From Arthrobacter antibioticus (lineage in GTDB: Bacteria > Actinomycetota > Actinomycetes > Actinomycetales > Micrococcaceae): a stretch of DNA of 64,000 nucleotides. The DNA lies in NCBI RefSeq assembly GCF_030063205.1, contig NZ_JASISQ010000001.1, forward strand, positions 1,037,845 to 1,101,844. The letters run 5' to 3'. Below are positions 26,949 to 35,971 of this stretch, piece after piece. Position 1 is the first letter of the stretch; each line of letters opens with the position of its first letter. A program made the translations under genes and the position numbers. The notes beneath the pieces are model-generated. The model saw only the letters and a list, made by a program, of their open reading frames with translations. It was not told the origin of the DNA and did no database searches.

Positions 26949-28027
26949 GCCTTCCCAATCAGGAGTCCGCAACTCCGGCACCCATTCACGCAGCCCAGGA
27001 AATCCAAGAAGTCCACGAAGTCCAGCACCAGCAAAACCCGGAAGCCTACGCCGCCCCCGCCCAGGGTTCGTTTGTTATGAGCCCTGCGGCGCGGTCCCTG
27101 CTGGCCGTGCGCAGTGAAGTGGCCAAAGCCGTAGTAGGCCAAGATGCCACTGTCACGGGGTTGCTCATTGCCCTCCTTGCCGGTGGGCACGTGCTCTTGG
27201 AGGGGGTGCCGGGTGTGGCCAAAACTTTGCTTGTCAGGGCATTGTCAGCGGCGCTGAGCCTTGACACCAAACGCGTTCAGTTCACTCCTGACCTGATGCC
27301 CGGCGATGTCACGGGATCTTTGATTTACGACGCCAGCACCTCTGCTTTCACCTTCCGGGAGGGTCCGGTTTTTACCAATATCCTGCTTGCCGATGAGATC
27401 AATAGGACACCACCTAAAACCCAGGCATCCCTGTTGGAAGCCATGGAGGAACACCAAGTTTCCGTTGACGGTATTTCACGGCGTTTACCTTCACCGTTCA
27501 TGGTTGCCGCCACCCAAAACCCTATTGAATACGAGGGCACCTACCCGCTGCCCGAAGCTCAATTGGACCGTTTTCTGCTCAAGCTCACCATGGACCTGCC
27601 GGGACGTGAGGATGAAATTGAGGTGATCCGCCGGCACAGTCTCGGCTTCGATCCGCAGGATTTGCAGGGCGCAGGTGTACGTGCCGTGGCTGGCGCCGCC
27701 GAACTGGCCCAGGCACGCAAGGAAGTAGCCCAGGTGGGTGTTGACAGAGAGCTGCTGGCGTACGTGGTTGACCTGGTCAGAGCCACCCGCACCGCCCCGT
27801 CCTTCCAACTGGGAGTCTCCCCTCGCGGGGCAACAGCCATTCTCAAATCAGCCCGCGCCTACGCCTGGCTTTCGGGCCGAGGGTTCATCACCCCCGATGA
27901 CATTAAAGCCCTGGCACTTCCCACGCTGCGCCATAGGGTTGCCTTGCGCCCTGAAGCAGAGATGGACGGCGTTGCGGTGGATGACATCCTTCTCTCGATT
28001 TTGGCCACTGTGCCAGTGCCGCGCTGA
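26945..28027 (+). CDS. MoxR-family AAA ATPase
   Basis: A 360-residue AAA+ ATPase of the MoxR group, chaperone-like proteins that act with von Willebrand factor A proteins to mature other complexes. A Gln-rich N-tail covers residues 1-40. Walker A is EGVPGVAKT at about 85-93, Walker B is LLADEINRTPPK near 147, sensor 1 is VAATQNPIEYEGTYPLPEAQ, and the arginine finger region is LDRF. The lid domain has VSPRGATAILKSARAYAW. It is coupled by 4 bp to DUF4350 and followed 18 bp later by the DUF58 gene, its usual partner. Confidence 0.92.
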   Translation: MSLPNQESATPAPIHAAQEIQEVHEVQHQQNPEAYAAPAQGSFVMSPAARSLLAVRSEVAKAVVGQDATVTGLLIALLAGGHVLLEGVPGVAKTLLVRALSAALSLDTKRVQFTPDLMPGDVTGSLIYDASTSAFTFREGPVFTNILLADEINRTPPKTQASLLEAMEEHQVSVDGISRRLPSPFMVAATQNPIEYEGTYPLPEAQLDRFLLKLTMDLPGREDEIEVIRRHSLGFDPQDLQGAGVRAVAGAAELAQARKEVAQVGVDRELLAYVVDLVRATRTAPSFQLGVSPRGATAILKSARAYAWLSGRGFITPDDIKALALPTLRHRVALRPEAEMDGVAVDDILLSILATVPVPR

Positions 28028-28045
28028 CGGCGGAATAAGAACACA

Positions 28046-29338
28046 ATGGCCATTTCGGGCAGGTTCTTTTTCTTGGCGTTGGCAGCCCTGGTGCCGATCA
28101 TTATGTGGCCCGGGGTAGTCACCTGGCTGCTGTCGTTGGCTGTGCTGATACTCGTTTTGCTCTTTGACCTGATTTTTAGCGCATCCCCTCGTCTGGTGGC
28201 TCTTCGCCGAAGCCTTCCGGCCGGGGTCCGGTTGGGGGATCAAAGTGTTTCTGTGCTGCGCCTTGCCAACGAATCAAAGAAGGTTTTGCGCGCTTGGGTC
28301 AAGGACGGGTGGCAACCATCAGCTGGAGCTTCCAACGCGTTGTCCTCAATCCGGATCCAGCCGGGGGAACGTGCAACGGTGAGCGTATTGTTATCCCCTT
28401 CTCGGCGCGGAGACTTACTCACACACCATGTTTCCATCCGTTCCTTTGGCCCCTTGGGGATGGCTGCACGGCAAAGCACCATTAGCGCACCGGGTAGGTT
28501 GCGGGTGCTGCCACCGTTTAATTCAAAGCGCCACCTGCCCTCCAAGTTACGCAAATTGCGCGAACTCGACGGGAAAGCCGCAGTACAGCTTCGTGGTGCC
28601 GGAACTGAATTTGATTCGTTGCGTGACTATGTGCGTGGCGATGATGTGCGTTCAATCGACTGGCGCGCCACCGCAAGACGCCAAGAGGTGGTAGTACGCA
28701 CCTGGCGTCCTGAAAGAGACCGCCGTGTAGTGATAGTCCTTGACACCTCACGGACCTCAGCCACCCGCATTGAAGACGAGACTGCCCTGGACACAGGCAT
28801 CGAAGCGTCACTGCTTTTGGCGGTTTTGGCTGAACGCGGCGGTGACCGAGTCAGCCTGGTGGCGTACGACCGCAGAGTACGGGCCAAGGTTTCCTCCACT
28901 GGCAAGGGCAATATGCTCAATGCCATGGTGCAGAGCCTTGCCCCGCTGGAACCTGAACTGATTGAACTAAACGCCTCAGCAATCACCGGACAGATCCGCG
29001 ACGTGACAGCCCACCGGGCCCTAGTGGTACTGGTGACATCCTTGGACGCCGGCGCGGCAGAGGACAACCTGATCCCCCTCGCCTCGGCCCTGGCTCAAAA
29101 GCATGTGGTGGTGGTTGCCGCTGTTCGCGATCCTGCGGTAGATCAGGCACGGCTTGACCGCTCCAGCACCACAACAACCTACCGTGCTGCCGCCGCCGAA
29201 CATGCGCTGAACCGCAGAGCAGCCATCACTGCCGTCCTCAAGCAAGCCGGGGTGGAAGTAGTTGATGCTCCTCCGCAGGAGCTTCCGCCCCAGCTGGCAG
29301 ACATGTATATCAGGCTCAAAGCCGCAGGACGACTCTAA
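28046..29338 (+). CDS. DUF58 (vWA-like) membrane protein, MoxR partner
   Basis: A 430-residue protein with two adjacent transmembrane helices at residues 5-50 and a beta-rich middle. The DUF58 signature lies near residues 190-215 (GTEFDSLRDYVRGDDVRSID, then WRATARR). A degenerate von Willebrand A domain follows, with VVIVLDTSRTSATR in place of the classical DxSxS. MoxR ATPases and DUF58 proteins nearly always occur together and are thought to form an ATPase/adaptor pair. The start is ATG at 28046; no strong ribosome site is visible, but the gene lies 18 bp after moxR. It ends the operon and is convergent with the SGNH hydrolase gene. Confidence 0.9.
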   Translation: MAISGRFFFLALAALVPIIMWPGVVTWLLSLAVLILVLLFDLIFSASPRLVALRRSLPAGVRLGDQSVSVLRLANESKKVLRAWVKDGWQPSAGASNALSSIRIQPGERATVSVLLSPSRRGDLLTHHVSIRSFGPLGMAARQSTISAPGRLRVLPPFNSKRHLPSKLRKLRELDGKAAVQLRGAGTEFDSLRDYVRGDDVRSIDWRATARRQEVVVRTWRPERDRRVVIVLDTSRTSATRIEDETALDTGIEASLLLAVLAERGGDRVSLVAYDRRVRAKVSSTGKGNMLNAMVQSLAPLEPELIELNASAITGQIRDVTAHRALVVLVTSLDAGAAEDNLIPLASALAQKHVVVVAAVRDPAVDQARLDRSSTTTTYRAAAAEHALNRRAAITAVLKQAGVEVVDAPPQELPPQLADMYIRLKAAGRL

Positions 29339-29381
29339 GCAGTCAAAACCGCCGTTGCACAAGATTAGGTCGTGGAAATGA

Positions 29382-30299
29382 CTACCCTTGTTTTTGTGTG
29401 CTTTGTTGGGGGATCTGGAGTTGCAACGCTCCTAGTTTGGAAACAAGCACTTTACTCAGGACCTCATGCCCCTTTGCGTTCAGATGCACGGCATCAGCCA
29501 TTTTGTTCGTGACGGCATAGCGGGTCACCCAGTCCCCGGCGCTGAGAAACAACACCCCGTTACGCTTGGCAAAGCTGGCCAACAGCGCATCGACGTGACT
29601 GCGTCGGGAGCCTGCTTCTCCCTTGGCCAACGTGCCCACGATCAAGAATTCGGACACCGGATAGCTGGACTTTAAGTCCCGCAGAAGACGCTCCGCATTG
29701 GCCAGCACCTGCGCGTCAGGAACCTTGGCCGCCGCATCGTTGCCCCCGCCTTGCACAACGACCAGGGCCGGATTCCCATACGGGAGCACCACAGCTCCGC
29801 TCTCCACGGAATCAGGATAATTAGCTGAGGCTGATGTTTTAGCCACAAACCCAATCCCGCCGGCACCCACAAAACGGACCTTGTAGCCGGAATTCCGCAG
29901 ACCTTTCTGCACCCAGGTCTCAGCCCCGGTCACGCCTGAGGCTCCGCCGGCCTGAGAATCTCCAAAAAGTAAAGCTGTTCTGGCAATCGACGGATCTATG
30001 ACTTCAGTGCGGCCCGACACCGGGTTGAAAACTGGGGAACCGGGCGGCAGGTCCCACACCGTGATCTGCTCTTCCTTGATGATCGGTGTGGTAGCCCTGC
30101 CACCATCGTCAACGGCGTTGTGTTCGGGAAGTGCCGGAGCCTTGGCCCGCGGTGCCGCACCTTCAACCGCTACAGCATCCAACACTGGCAACTCTGCTTG
30201 GGCTTGTCCCTGCACCGCTGAGCTTGGACTACTGAGCGCCAGCGACACGGCCAGTGTCAAAAGAAGAACCGCACCGCGTGCGAACCTGCCGTGAACCAT
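29382..30299 (-). CDS. Secreted SGNH/GDSL-family hydrolase
   Basis: A 305-residue protein with a signal peptide (MVHGRFARGAVLLLTLAVSL, cleavage about residue 28-34) and an SGNH esterase/lipase fold. The nucleophile block is ALLFGDSQAGG near residue 110 (Ser in GDSQ rather than GDSL). The glycine/asparagine block is VVQGGGNDAA near 180, and the catalytic Asp-His block is DAVHLNAKGHEVL near 272-284. I chose the ATG at 30297-30299, with AGGAAGG upstream; a 20-residue longer form lacks a good signal peptide. Substrates could be acylated polysaccharide or lipid. It lies 68 bp downstream of the MetE-like gene, at the end of that group. Confidence 0.82.
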   Translation of the reverse strand: MVHGRFARGAVLLLTLAVSLALSSPSSAVQGQAQAELPVLDAVAVEGAAPRAKAPALPEHNAVDDGGRATTPIIKEEQITVWDLPPGSPVFNPVSGRTEVIDPSIARTALLFGDSQAGGASGVTGAETWVQKGLRNSGYKVRFVGAGGIGFVAKTSASANYPDSVESGAVVLPYGNPALVVVQGGGNDAAAKVPDAQVLANAERLLRDLKSSYPVSEFLIVGTLAKGEAGSRRSHVDALLASFAKRNGVLFLSAGDWVTRYAVTNKMADAVHLNAKGHEVLSKVLVSKLGALQLQIPQQSTQKQG

Positions 30300-30367
30300 G
30301 GGAATGAACCTTCCTGACCGAGCTGTAGAAAGGCAAGCATATGCAACAGAAGTTAACATTCATCCAA

Positions 30368-31510
30368 CTACTGGTAACGAATTACGCTCAATTCCTCCGC
30401 TACCTCAAGTGCCCGGTTTAGCACTGCCCGAGCCTCCGGCGCAGTGATGGTTCCCAGGCCGATTTCAGGGGTTATACGTAGCTGATTCAAGGCCGATTTG
30501 TTCAATCCCAATCCGCGCCAGGGCCGCATGACCGTCTCCACTAAAGCAGCGTACGACGGCGGTGCTTGGCCCGATCGGCCAGGAACAGTTCCAGCCCACA
30601 CACCCATGCCGGATTCGATGGCCCCGGCCAGCTGTTCCCAGTGTCCGGTGTCCAAAATGTGCAAAGGAATAGCGAGCGCATCTATGCCGCATTCAAGAGC
30701 CGTTTCAAGGGCTATGCGCCAGCTGGCTGATTCGGCTCGTGCCGAACTTGCATCCTCCACACCCGCGCTACCGTCCTGAGAGGCGCTGGCAGGAGCTAAG
30801 TTAATGGCAACCTTGGCGAAGCCTGCTTTGCGGGCTTCGCCTACTAATGCACTCCAGCTTTGCCGTAGCTCCGTGACAGGGATTGAGCGCAACGTCCTGT
30901 ATCCGGACGCTGTGGGGATTGTGCCCGCCAAAGCCGCAGCCACAGCGGGTTCGTCGATTTGCAGTGTCAGCGCAGCCCCGGGAACAGCGGCACCCACCTT
31001 CTGTGCATGGATGGCTAGTCCTGCGGCCAGCGACTGACCAATATCCCGTCTTGCCCCGCAATCGCGCAGAGACCGTTCGCCATAGTGCAAATGGATTGCC
31101 GCAGCCAAGGAAACCGGTCCGCTGATACAGACTTTAAGTTCAGGAGGCGTTATTCCGCTATCTCCGGCAACGTCAGCCAACACGTTAACATCAGTGGACA
31201 GCGCGGAAACGGCACGGCGGTGGTCATGACCGGCCCTGTCAACGAAGCGCCAGCCGTAGGGTTGCATATCAACGGCCAATTCAACGAGCAAAGCAGCTGT
31301 GCGACCAATGGGGTCAGAACCTACCCCGCGCGCTGGCAGGTCAACAAGGCAAGGCAGGTGGGGTGAGCCCAGGAGCCCCAGCGAAACCTTAGTAGCCTCC
31401 ACCGGGTCCGTGCCGGGCCATTGGCCCAAGGAGGTAGCTGTGACGATCTCCGGGAACGGTGCCTGGTGCGTTATCCCAGGCTGTTGGGACTGATTAGGTG
31501 AGGGACTCAC
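30368..31510 (-). CDS. MetE-C-like (Rv3015c-type) protein, catalytically divergent
   Basis: A 380-residue protein related to the C-terminal half of cobalamin-independent methionine synthase (UROD/MetE-like barrel). The barrel motif LQIDEPAVAAALAG is retained near residue 200. However, the zinc ligands of true MetE (His-x-Cys in HMCYSE and Cys in NPDCGL) are not present: the matching places read VAINLAP and TPEIGLG. Homologues beside mnmA and ligA in mycobacteria (Rv3015c) are of unknown function. The start overlaps the chorismate mutase stop by 4 bp, so the two are translationally coupled. Methionine synthesis should not be assumed. Confidence 0.75.
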   Translation of the reverse strand: MSPSPNQSQQPGITHQAPFPEIVTATSLGQWPGTDPVEATKVSLGLLGSPHLPCLVDLPARGVGSDPIGRTAALLVELAVDMQPYGWRFVDRAGHDHRRAVSALSTDVNVLADVAGDSGITPPELKVCISGPVSLAAAIHLHYGERSLRDCGARRDIGQSLAAGLAIHAQKVGAAVPGAALTLQIDEPAVAAALAGTIPTASGYRTLRSIPVTELRQSWSALVGEARKAGFAKVAINLAPASASQDGSAGVEDASSARAESASWRIALETALECGIDALAIPLHILDTGHWEQLAGAIESGMGVWAGTVPGRSGQAPPSYAALVETVMRPWRGLGLNKSALNQLRITPEIGLGTITAPEARAVLNRALEVAEELSVIRYQ

Positions 31511-31983
31511 TTAAGGGCTGCGCCGCCGTCGTCCGTGATTGAGGTGGGGGCATCGGCGACAAACCCTTGGCCGTCAAGGCTCACCACGGGAACAACTCCG
31601 GTGGCTGCCACATCCGAGTGGCTCTGCGAAATCGCCTGGTGGTGATGGATGACCTCGCTGATGATGAAGTTTAAGAACTTCTCAGCGAACGCGGGGTCAA
31701 GATTGGCGGATTCCGCCAGAGCGCGCAACCGCTGAATCTGAGCCTTCTCACGGCTGGGGTCAGCCGGGGGCAACTGGTGCCGCGCCTTGAGAATTCCCAC
31801 CCGTTGGGTGGCCCTGAACCGTTCAGCCAGCAGATAAACAAGAGTTGCATCAAAGTTATCGATGCTCGAGCGAATAGAAAGCAGCTCTGCCATGACGGCG
31901 GGGTCCACAGCATCCGTGAGTGAGCTGGCGGCTGGGTCAAAATCTTCCACGGACAGGTGCTGCGTGTGGCTCGGTTCGGTCAT
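31507..31983 (-). CDS. Chorismate mutase, AroQ class
   Basis: Converts chorismate to prephenate, the branch point to Phe and Tyr. The 158-residue protein has a variable N-terminus (1-35), then the AroQ helical domain: LLSIRSSIDNFDATLVYLLA (helix 1 with the catalytic Arg), FRATQRVGILKARHQLPPAD (Lys of the active site) and FLNFIISEVIHHHQAI (helix 3). No signal peptide is visible, so it is cytoplasmic. It starts at the ATG at 31981-31983 with no ribosome site but a TAAACT hexamer 6 nt upstream. It is coupled to the downstream MetE-like gene. The C-terminal 25 residues are non-conserved. Confidence 0.88.
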   Translation of the reverse strand: MTEPSHTQHLSVEDFDPAASSLTDAVDPAVMAELLSIRSSIDNFDATLVYLLAERFRATQRVGILKARHQLPPADPSREKAQIQRLRALAESANLDPAFAEKFLNFIISEVIHHHQAISQSHSDVAATGVVPVVSLDGQGFVADAPTSITDDGGAALK

Positions 31984-32047
31984 AGGGACAGTTTAGGCGG
32001 TGCACCGGGCGGAGAAAACTCCTGTCCACTTAGGGCACCGCCTAAAC
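31984..32047 (-). promoter_or_regulatory. Leaderless promoter with 13-bp inverted repeat
   Basis: TAAACT (31990-31995 on the minus strand) lies 6 nt before the chorismate mutase ATG. The same bases belong to an inverted repeat GTTTAGGCGGTGC (31991-32003) / GCACCGCCTAAAC (32035-32047) with 31 bp between the arms. It could be an operator or part of the terminator of the upstream ABC operon. Confidence 0.4.
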
Positions 32048-32074
32048 GTTATTCGCTGGGCAAAAACATGCGAG

Positions 32075-33784
32075 CTACTTTGCCGCCAGGAGTCCCTGGT
32101 GTGCCACTCGCCGTCTCGCCTGCTCTGCGGGGTTAGGGACGGGCAAGGAGGCTAGTAGCCGCTTTGTGTAGTCGTCCTTGGGACTGCCCATGATCTGGGA
32201 GCCGATCCCCTGCTCCACCAATTTGCCTTTGTAAAGAACCCCCACCCATTCGGCCAAAATATCCACCACGGCGAGGTCGTGGCTGATAAACAGCGCGGCG
32301 AATCCCATCTCGGTTTGAATTTCCCGGAACAGTTCAAGCACCTTGGCTTGCACTGAAACATCCAGTGCCGAGGTAGGCTCATCGGCGACCAACAGCTTGG
32401 GCTTAAGCGCCAGCCCGCGTGCAAGGGATGCACGCTGACGCTGGCCACCTGAGAGTTCATGCGGGAATCGTTTGGCGTAAACAGCCGGTAGTTGCACCGA
32501 TTCAAGCAGTTCCTGGACTTTTTTGGTGATGGCCGGACCTGACAGATCGGTATGGATGATCAGTGGCTCGGCCACACATTCGCCAATGGTCAGGTGTGGG
32601 TTGAAGGATGCGGCCGGATCTTGGAACACAAACCCAATATCCTTACGCAGCGGACGGAACGTGCGCTCTTTGTAGTTCCGCATCTCATAGCCCAGGACCT
32701 TCAGTGAGCCTCCGGTTGTCCGGTTCAGCCCGGCAATGGCACGGCCGATGGTTGTTTTCCCCGAACCGGACTCCCCCACCAACCCAAAGACTTCGCCGGC
32801 TCTGATGGTGAAGGAAACCTTATCCACCGCTTTGAAGGCTGGACTACCCAGGCGCCCCGGGTACTCAATCTCCAGCTCGCGAGCTTCCACAAGCACTTCG
32901 TTGTCCTGAAATGCACGTTCGGTGAAGCCTGCTGAGGCGGAGTTTCGCCCCAAATGGGGCACGGCGGCCAGCAACTTTTGGGTGTATTCCTGCTTCGGGG
33001 CGGCAAAAAGCACCTCAGCGCTGGCTTCTTCCACAACGTCGCCCTCAAACATCACCACCACCCGGTCCGCCAAATCTGCCACAACGCCCATGTTGTGGGT
33101 AATCAGCACAATGGAAGTACCGTATTTATCACGCAAATCACGCAGGAGTTCAAGGATTTCAGCCTGAACAGTGACATCAAGTGCCGTAGTAGGTTCATCG
33201 GCCACAATCAGGCCCGGGTTCAAGGCCAAGGCTGCAGCAATGACGACTCGCTGTTTCTGCCCGCCAGAGAACTGGTGCGGATAATAGTCAACACGTTTTT
33301 CCGGTTCCGGGATGCCCACCTTTCCCAGAGCCTCAATGGCTAGCTTGCGGGCTTCCTTCTTCCCTACCCGTTTGCCCTGTGGCCTGTGTGCCCGCAGTCC
33401 CTCCGCGATCTGCCACCCCACCGTATAGACGGGGTTGAGAGCTGTGGATGGTTCCTGGAACACCATGGCCACATCACGTCCGCGGATCTGACGCAGTTGG
33501 TGGGGGCTGACCGTGATGACATCGTTGCCGCTGATGATCACCGCCCCGCTGCTGTGGGCGGTTTCCGGTAGAAGACCAAGAATAGCCTTGGCCGTAACAG
33601 TTTTACCCGAGCCGGATTCGCCCACAATAGCCACGATCTCACCGGGTGCCACGCTGAAGGAAACATCCTTAACGGCGTGTACGTCCCCTTGATCGGTGGC
33701 GAAGTTGATTTTTAGATCGGAGATCTCCAGTACGGGCGCCACTGCGGGCACCACCGCTGGGCTGTTCTGTGTGGAGCCGCTCAT
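32075..33784 (-). CDS. Oligopeptide ABC transporter ATPase, fused DppD-DppF type
   Basis: A 569-residue protein carrying two complete ATPase domains in one chain. Domain 1 covers about 20-270 (Walker A GESGSGKT, signature [10 protein letters not shown], Walker [13 protein letters not shown]). Domain 2 covers about 300-550 ([31 protein letters not shown]). Each has the extra C-terminal segment of the oligopeptide family. It powers the two permeases encoded upstream. The ATG overlaps the dppC-type stop by 4 bp. Fusion of the two ATPases is common in actinobacteria and replaces the separate DppD and DppF. Confidence 0.93.
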   Translation of the reverse strand: MSGSTQNSPAVVPAVAPVLEISDLKINFATDQGDVHAVKDVSFSVAPGEIVAIVGESGSGKTVTAKAILGLLPETAHSSGAVIISGNDVITVSPHQLRQIRGRDVAMVFQEPSTALNPVYTVGWQIAEGLRAHRPQGKRVGKKEARKLAIEALGKVGIPEPEKRVDYYPHQFSGGQKQRVVIAAALALNPGLIVADEPTTALDVTVQAEILELLRDLRDKYGTSIVLITHNMGVVADLADRVVVMFEGDVVEEASAEVLFAAPKQEYTQKLLAAVPHLGRNSASAGFTERAFQDNEVLVEARELEIEYPGRLGSPAFKAVDKVSFTIRAGEVFGLVGESGSGKTTIGRAIAGLNRTTGGSLKVLGYEMRNYKERTFRPLRKDIGFVFQDPAASFNPHLTIGECVAEPLIIHTDLSGPAITKKVQELLESVQLPAVYAKRFPHELSGGQRQRASLARGLALKPKLLVADEPTSALDVSVQAKVLELFREIQTEMGFAALFISHDLAVVDILAEWVGVLYKGKLVEQGIGSQIMGSPKDDYTKRLLASLPVPNPAEQARRRVAHQGLLAAK

Positions 33785-34743
33785 GCCTGTACCAACTCCT
33801 TTTGATCTGCAAGCTTGCTTCTCCGGGCCTTTTTCGCAGCCCGTTTACGCCCGCGCAGGCGTGGATCGTTCAAGTCATTCATGGACTCGCCCAACAGGGT
33901 CAGACCAAGTACCGTCAGCACAATCGCAGCACCGGGGAACACCCCTGTCCACCAAATACCGGAGGTGGCATCTGACTGAGCATGGTTAAGGTCATAACCC
34001 CATTCCGCAGCGGTGGAGGGTTCAATGCCGAAGCCCAGGAAGCCAAGGGCTGCCAACGTCAAAATGGCTTCGGAGGCATTCAGTGTGAAGATCAACGGCA
34101 GCGTCCGGGTGGCATTTTTGTAAATATGCCGGGCCATAATGCGCACACTTGAGGCACCCACAACCACAGCCGATTCCACGAAGGGTTCGGCTTTCAGGCG
34201 AATGGTCTCCGCCCGGATCACACGGAAGTACTGCGGAATAAACACCACAGTGATGGAGATCGCCGCAGAGAAGATCCCGGACCACATATCCGAACGGCCC
34301 TGGCTCAAAGCAATGGACATGACCATGGCCAGCAGCAGTGTGGGGAAAGCGTAGATCGCATCCGCGACCACCACCAGGATTCGGTCCAGCCAGCCGCCAA
34401 TGTAGCCGGAGAGCAAGCCAAGAATCACACCCAGGAAAATGGACAGCGAAACCGCCACCACAATCACCAAAACGGCTGTTTGTGCCCCCCACAGGGTGCG
34501 GGAAAGGACATCGTAGCCTCCCGCCGTTGTCCCCCAAAGGTGAACGGACGACGGCGGAGACTGGGCTTCATTAAAGCGTTGAGTGGGGCCGTAGGGAGAG
34601 ATCAACGGCGCCAGAGCGGCGGTGAGCAGGAACATCAATGTCATGATGATGCCCGCCACAAGCATGCCGCGTTGGAGCCCAACACTCTTTTTTAGTTGGG
34701 AAATGATGGGCAGACGAGAGAAAAGAGACTGTTTGCGTTCCAT
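33781..34743 (-). CDS. Oligopeptide ABC transporter permease, DppC type
   Basis: A 320-residue inner-membrane permease: cytoplasmic N-terminus, TM1 at about 25-48, a DppC-type periplasmic loop (FNEAQSPPSSVHLWGTTAGG), then five more helices. The EAA loop is near ESAVVVGASSVRIMARHIYK (about 195-215) and contacts the ATPase. The polar C-terminus is basic (RLRGRKRAAKKARRSKLADQ). It lies 3 bp after the dppB-type gene and overlaps the ATPase gene by 4 bp. Confidence 0.92.
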   Translation of the reverse strand: MERKQSLFSRLPIISQLKKSVGLQRGMLVAGIIMTLMFLLTAALAPLISPYGPTQRFNEAQSPPSSVHLWGTTAGGYDVLSRTLWGAQTAVLVIVVAVSLSIFLGVILGLLSGYIGGWLDRILVVVADAIYAFPTLLLAMVMSIALSQGRSDMWSGIFSAAISITVVFIPQYFRVIRAETIRLKAEPFVESAVVVGASSVRIMARHIYKNATRTLPLIFTLNASEAILTLAALGFLGFGIEPSTAAEWGYDLNHAQSDATSGIWWTGVFPGAAIVLTVLGLTLLGESMNDLNDPRLRGRKRAAKKARRSKLADQKELVQA

Positions 34744-34746
34744 AAT

Positions 34747-35835
34747 TTAGTACCTCACCCTCGGGTCAATGAGCGCGGCGATGACATCCACAATGAAGTT
34801 GGTCAGGGCCACGATGACGGCGAGCAGGGCCACGATGCCCTGGACTGCCACGAAGTCACGCGCCGTGAGGTAGTGGGCCAGCTGGAACCCCAGCCCCTTC
34901 CACTCGAAAGTGGTTTCTGTCAGCACCGCCCCTCCCAACAGGAGTGCAATCTGCAAGCCCATGACGGTGATGATGGGGATCAACGCCGGCTTGTAAGCAT
35001 GCTTGGTCAGCAAACGGTATTCGCTGACGCCGCGGGAGCGTCCGGCCTCAACGTAATCCTTGCTGAGCGTGCCGATGACGTTGGTACGAACCAGGCGCAA
35101 GAAAATTCCGGCTGTCAGGAAACCCAATGCAACAGCGGGCAGTACTGAATGCTGTGCCACATCCCAAAAAGCGTCCATATTTCCGCTGCGCAGGGCATCT
35201 ATCCAATAGATTCCCGTAGGAGATTGAAGTTGGGTCATATAAATTTCGGTGGAGATGTTAGCTCTACCGGCCACAGGGAACCAGTCCAACCAGACGGAGA
35301 AGAGCAGTTTCAGCAACAGCCCGGCGAAGAAGACCGGGGTGGCGTAGAAGGAAATAGCCAGGACACGCAAAATAGCGTCGTGCCACTTGTCACGCTTGTA
35401 CGCTGCCAGCATGCCCAACGGGATACCGATGGCTAGGGCCACGATCAAAGAGTTGAAGGCGAGTTCAAGAGTTGCCGAGCCGTAAGTGGCCAGCATCTGG
35501 CTGATCTCCTGATTATCAGAGATAGTGCGGCCAAAGTTGCCTGTGGCGATTTGTCCCAAGTATTCGAAATACTGCACAAAAAGTGGCCGGTCATAACCGG
35601 CCTCATGAATGCGGGCTTCCAGCTGATCAGGTGGTAAGCGTCCACCCAATGCGGCCGTGATGGGATCACCTGTGAGCCGCATCAGGAAAAAGACCATGGT
35701 GACGAGAATAAAAATGGTGGGGAAAATCAGGACAAAGCGGACGGCAAGGTATTTGCCCAGGCCACCGCCTGACTTCTTGCTTCTGGGTACCAACGCGGCG
35801 GGTTCTTCCGCCGGCAGGTCAATCATTGCGGTCAT
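34747..35835 (-). CDS. Oligopeptide ABC transporter permease, DppB type
   Basis: A 362-residue permease. After about 28 cytoplasmic residues, TM1 (VRFVLIFPTIFILVTMVFFL) is followed by the family motif GDPITAALGGRLPPDQLEAR. Five more helices follow, and the EAA loop (DYVEAGRSRGVSEYRLLTKH) lies near 265-285. It carries an insertion between TM2 and TM3 compared with E. coli DppB (GRANISTEIYMTQLQSPTGI). It is separated from the solute-binding gene by a hairpin that probably reduces expression of the membrane genes. Confidence 0.92.
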   Translation of the reverse strand: MTAMIDLPAEEPAALVPRSKKSGGGLGKYLAVRFVLIFPTIFILVTMVFFLMRLTGDPITAALGGRLPPDQLEARIHEAGYDRPLFVQYFEYLGQIATGNFGRTISDNQEISQMLATYGSATLELAFNSLIVALAIGIPLGMLAAYKRDKWHDAILRVLAISFYATPVFFAGLLLKLLFSVWLDWFPVAGRANISTEIYMTQLQSPTGIYWIDALRSGNMDAFWDVAQHSVLPAVALGFLTAGIFLRLVRTNVIGTLSKDYVEAGRSRGVSEYRLLTKHAYKPALIPIITVMGLQIALLLGGAVLTETTFEWKGLGFQLAHYLTARDFVAVQGIVALLAVIVALTNFIVDVIAALIDPRVRY

Positions 35836-35907
35836 GTACGCCTATTTCTTTTTATGCACAGAGCCAGGGCTTCCATGTAGTTCCGTGCAGGAACGGTTCG
35901 TGAAAAA

Positions 35908-35937
35908 GGCGGGGCATCCTTTGCAGAAAGCCCCGCC
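35908..35937 (-). terminator. Intra-operon attenuating hairpin
   Basis: An 8-bp GC stem (GGCGGGGC / GCCCCGCC) with a 14-base loop, followed on the minus strand by CTTTTTC. It lies between the solute-binding protein gene and the permeases, a usual place for partial termination that keeps binding protein in excess. Confidence 0.75.
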
Positions 35938-35971
35938 CTTGCGCCAAGTGCCTATGAATGCATGGCTGGCA

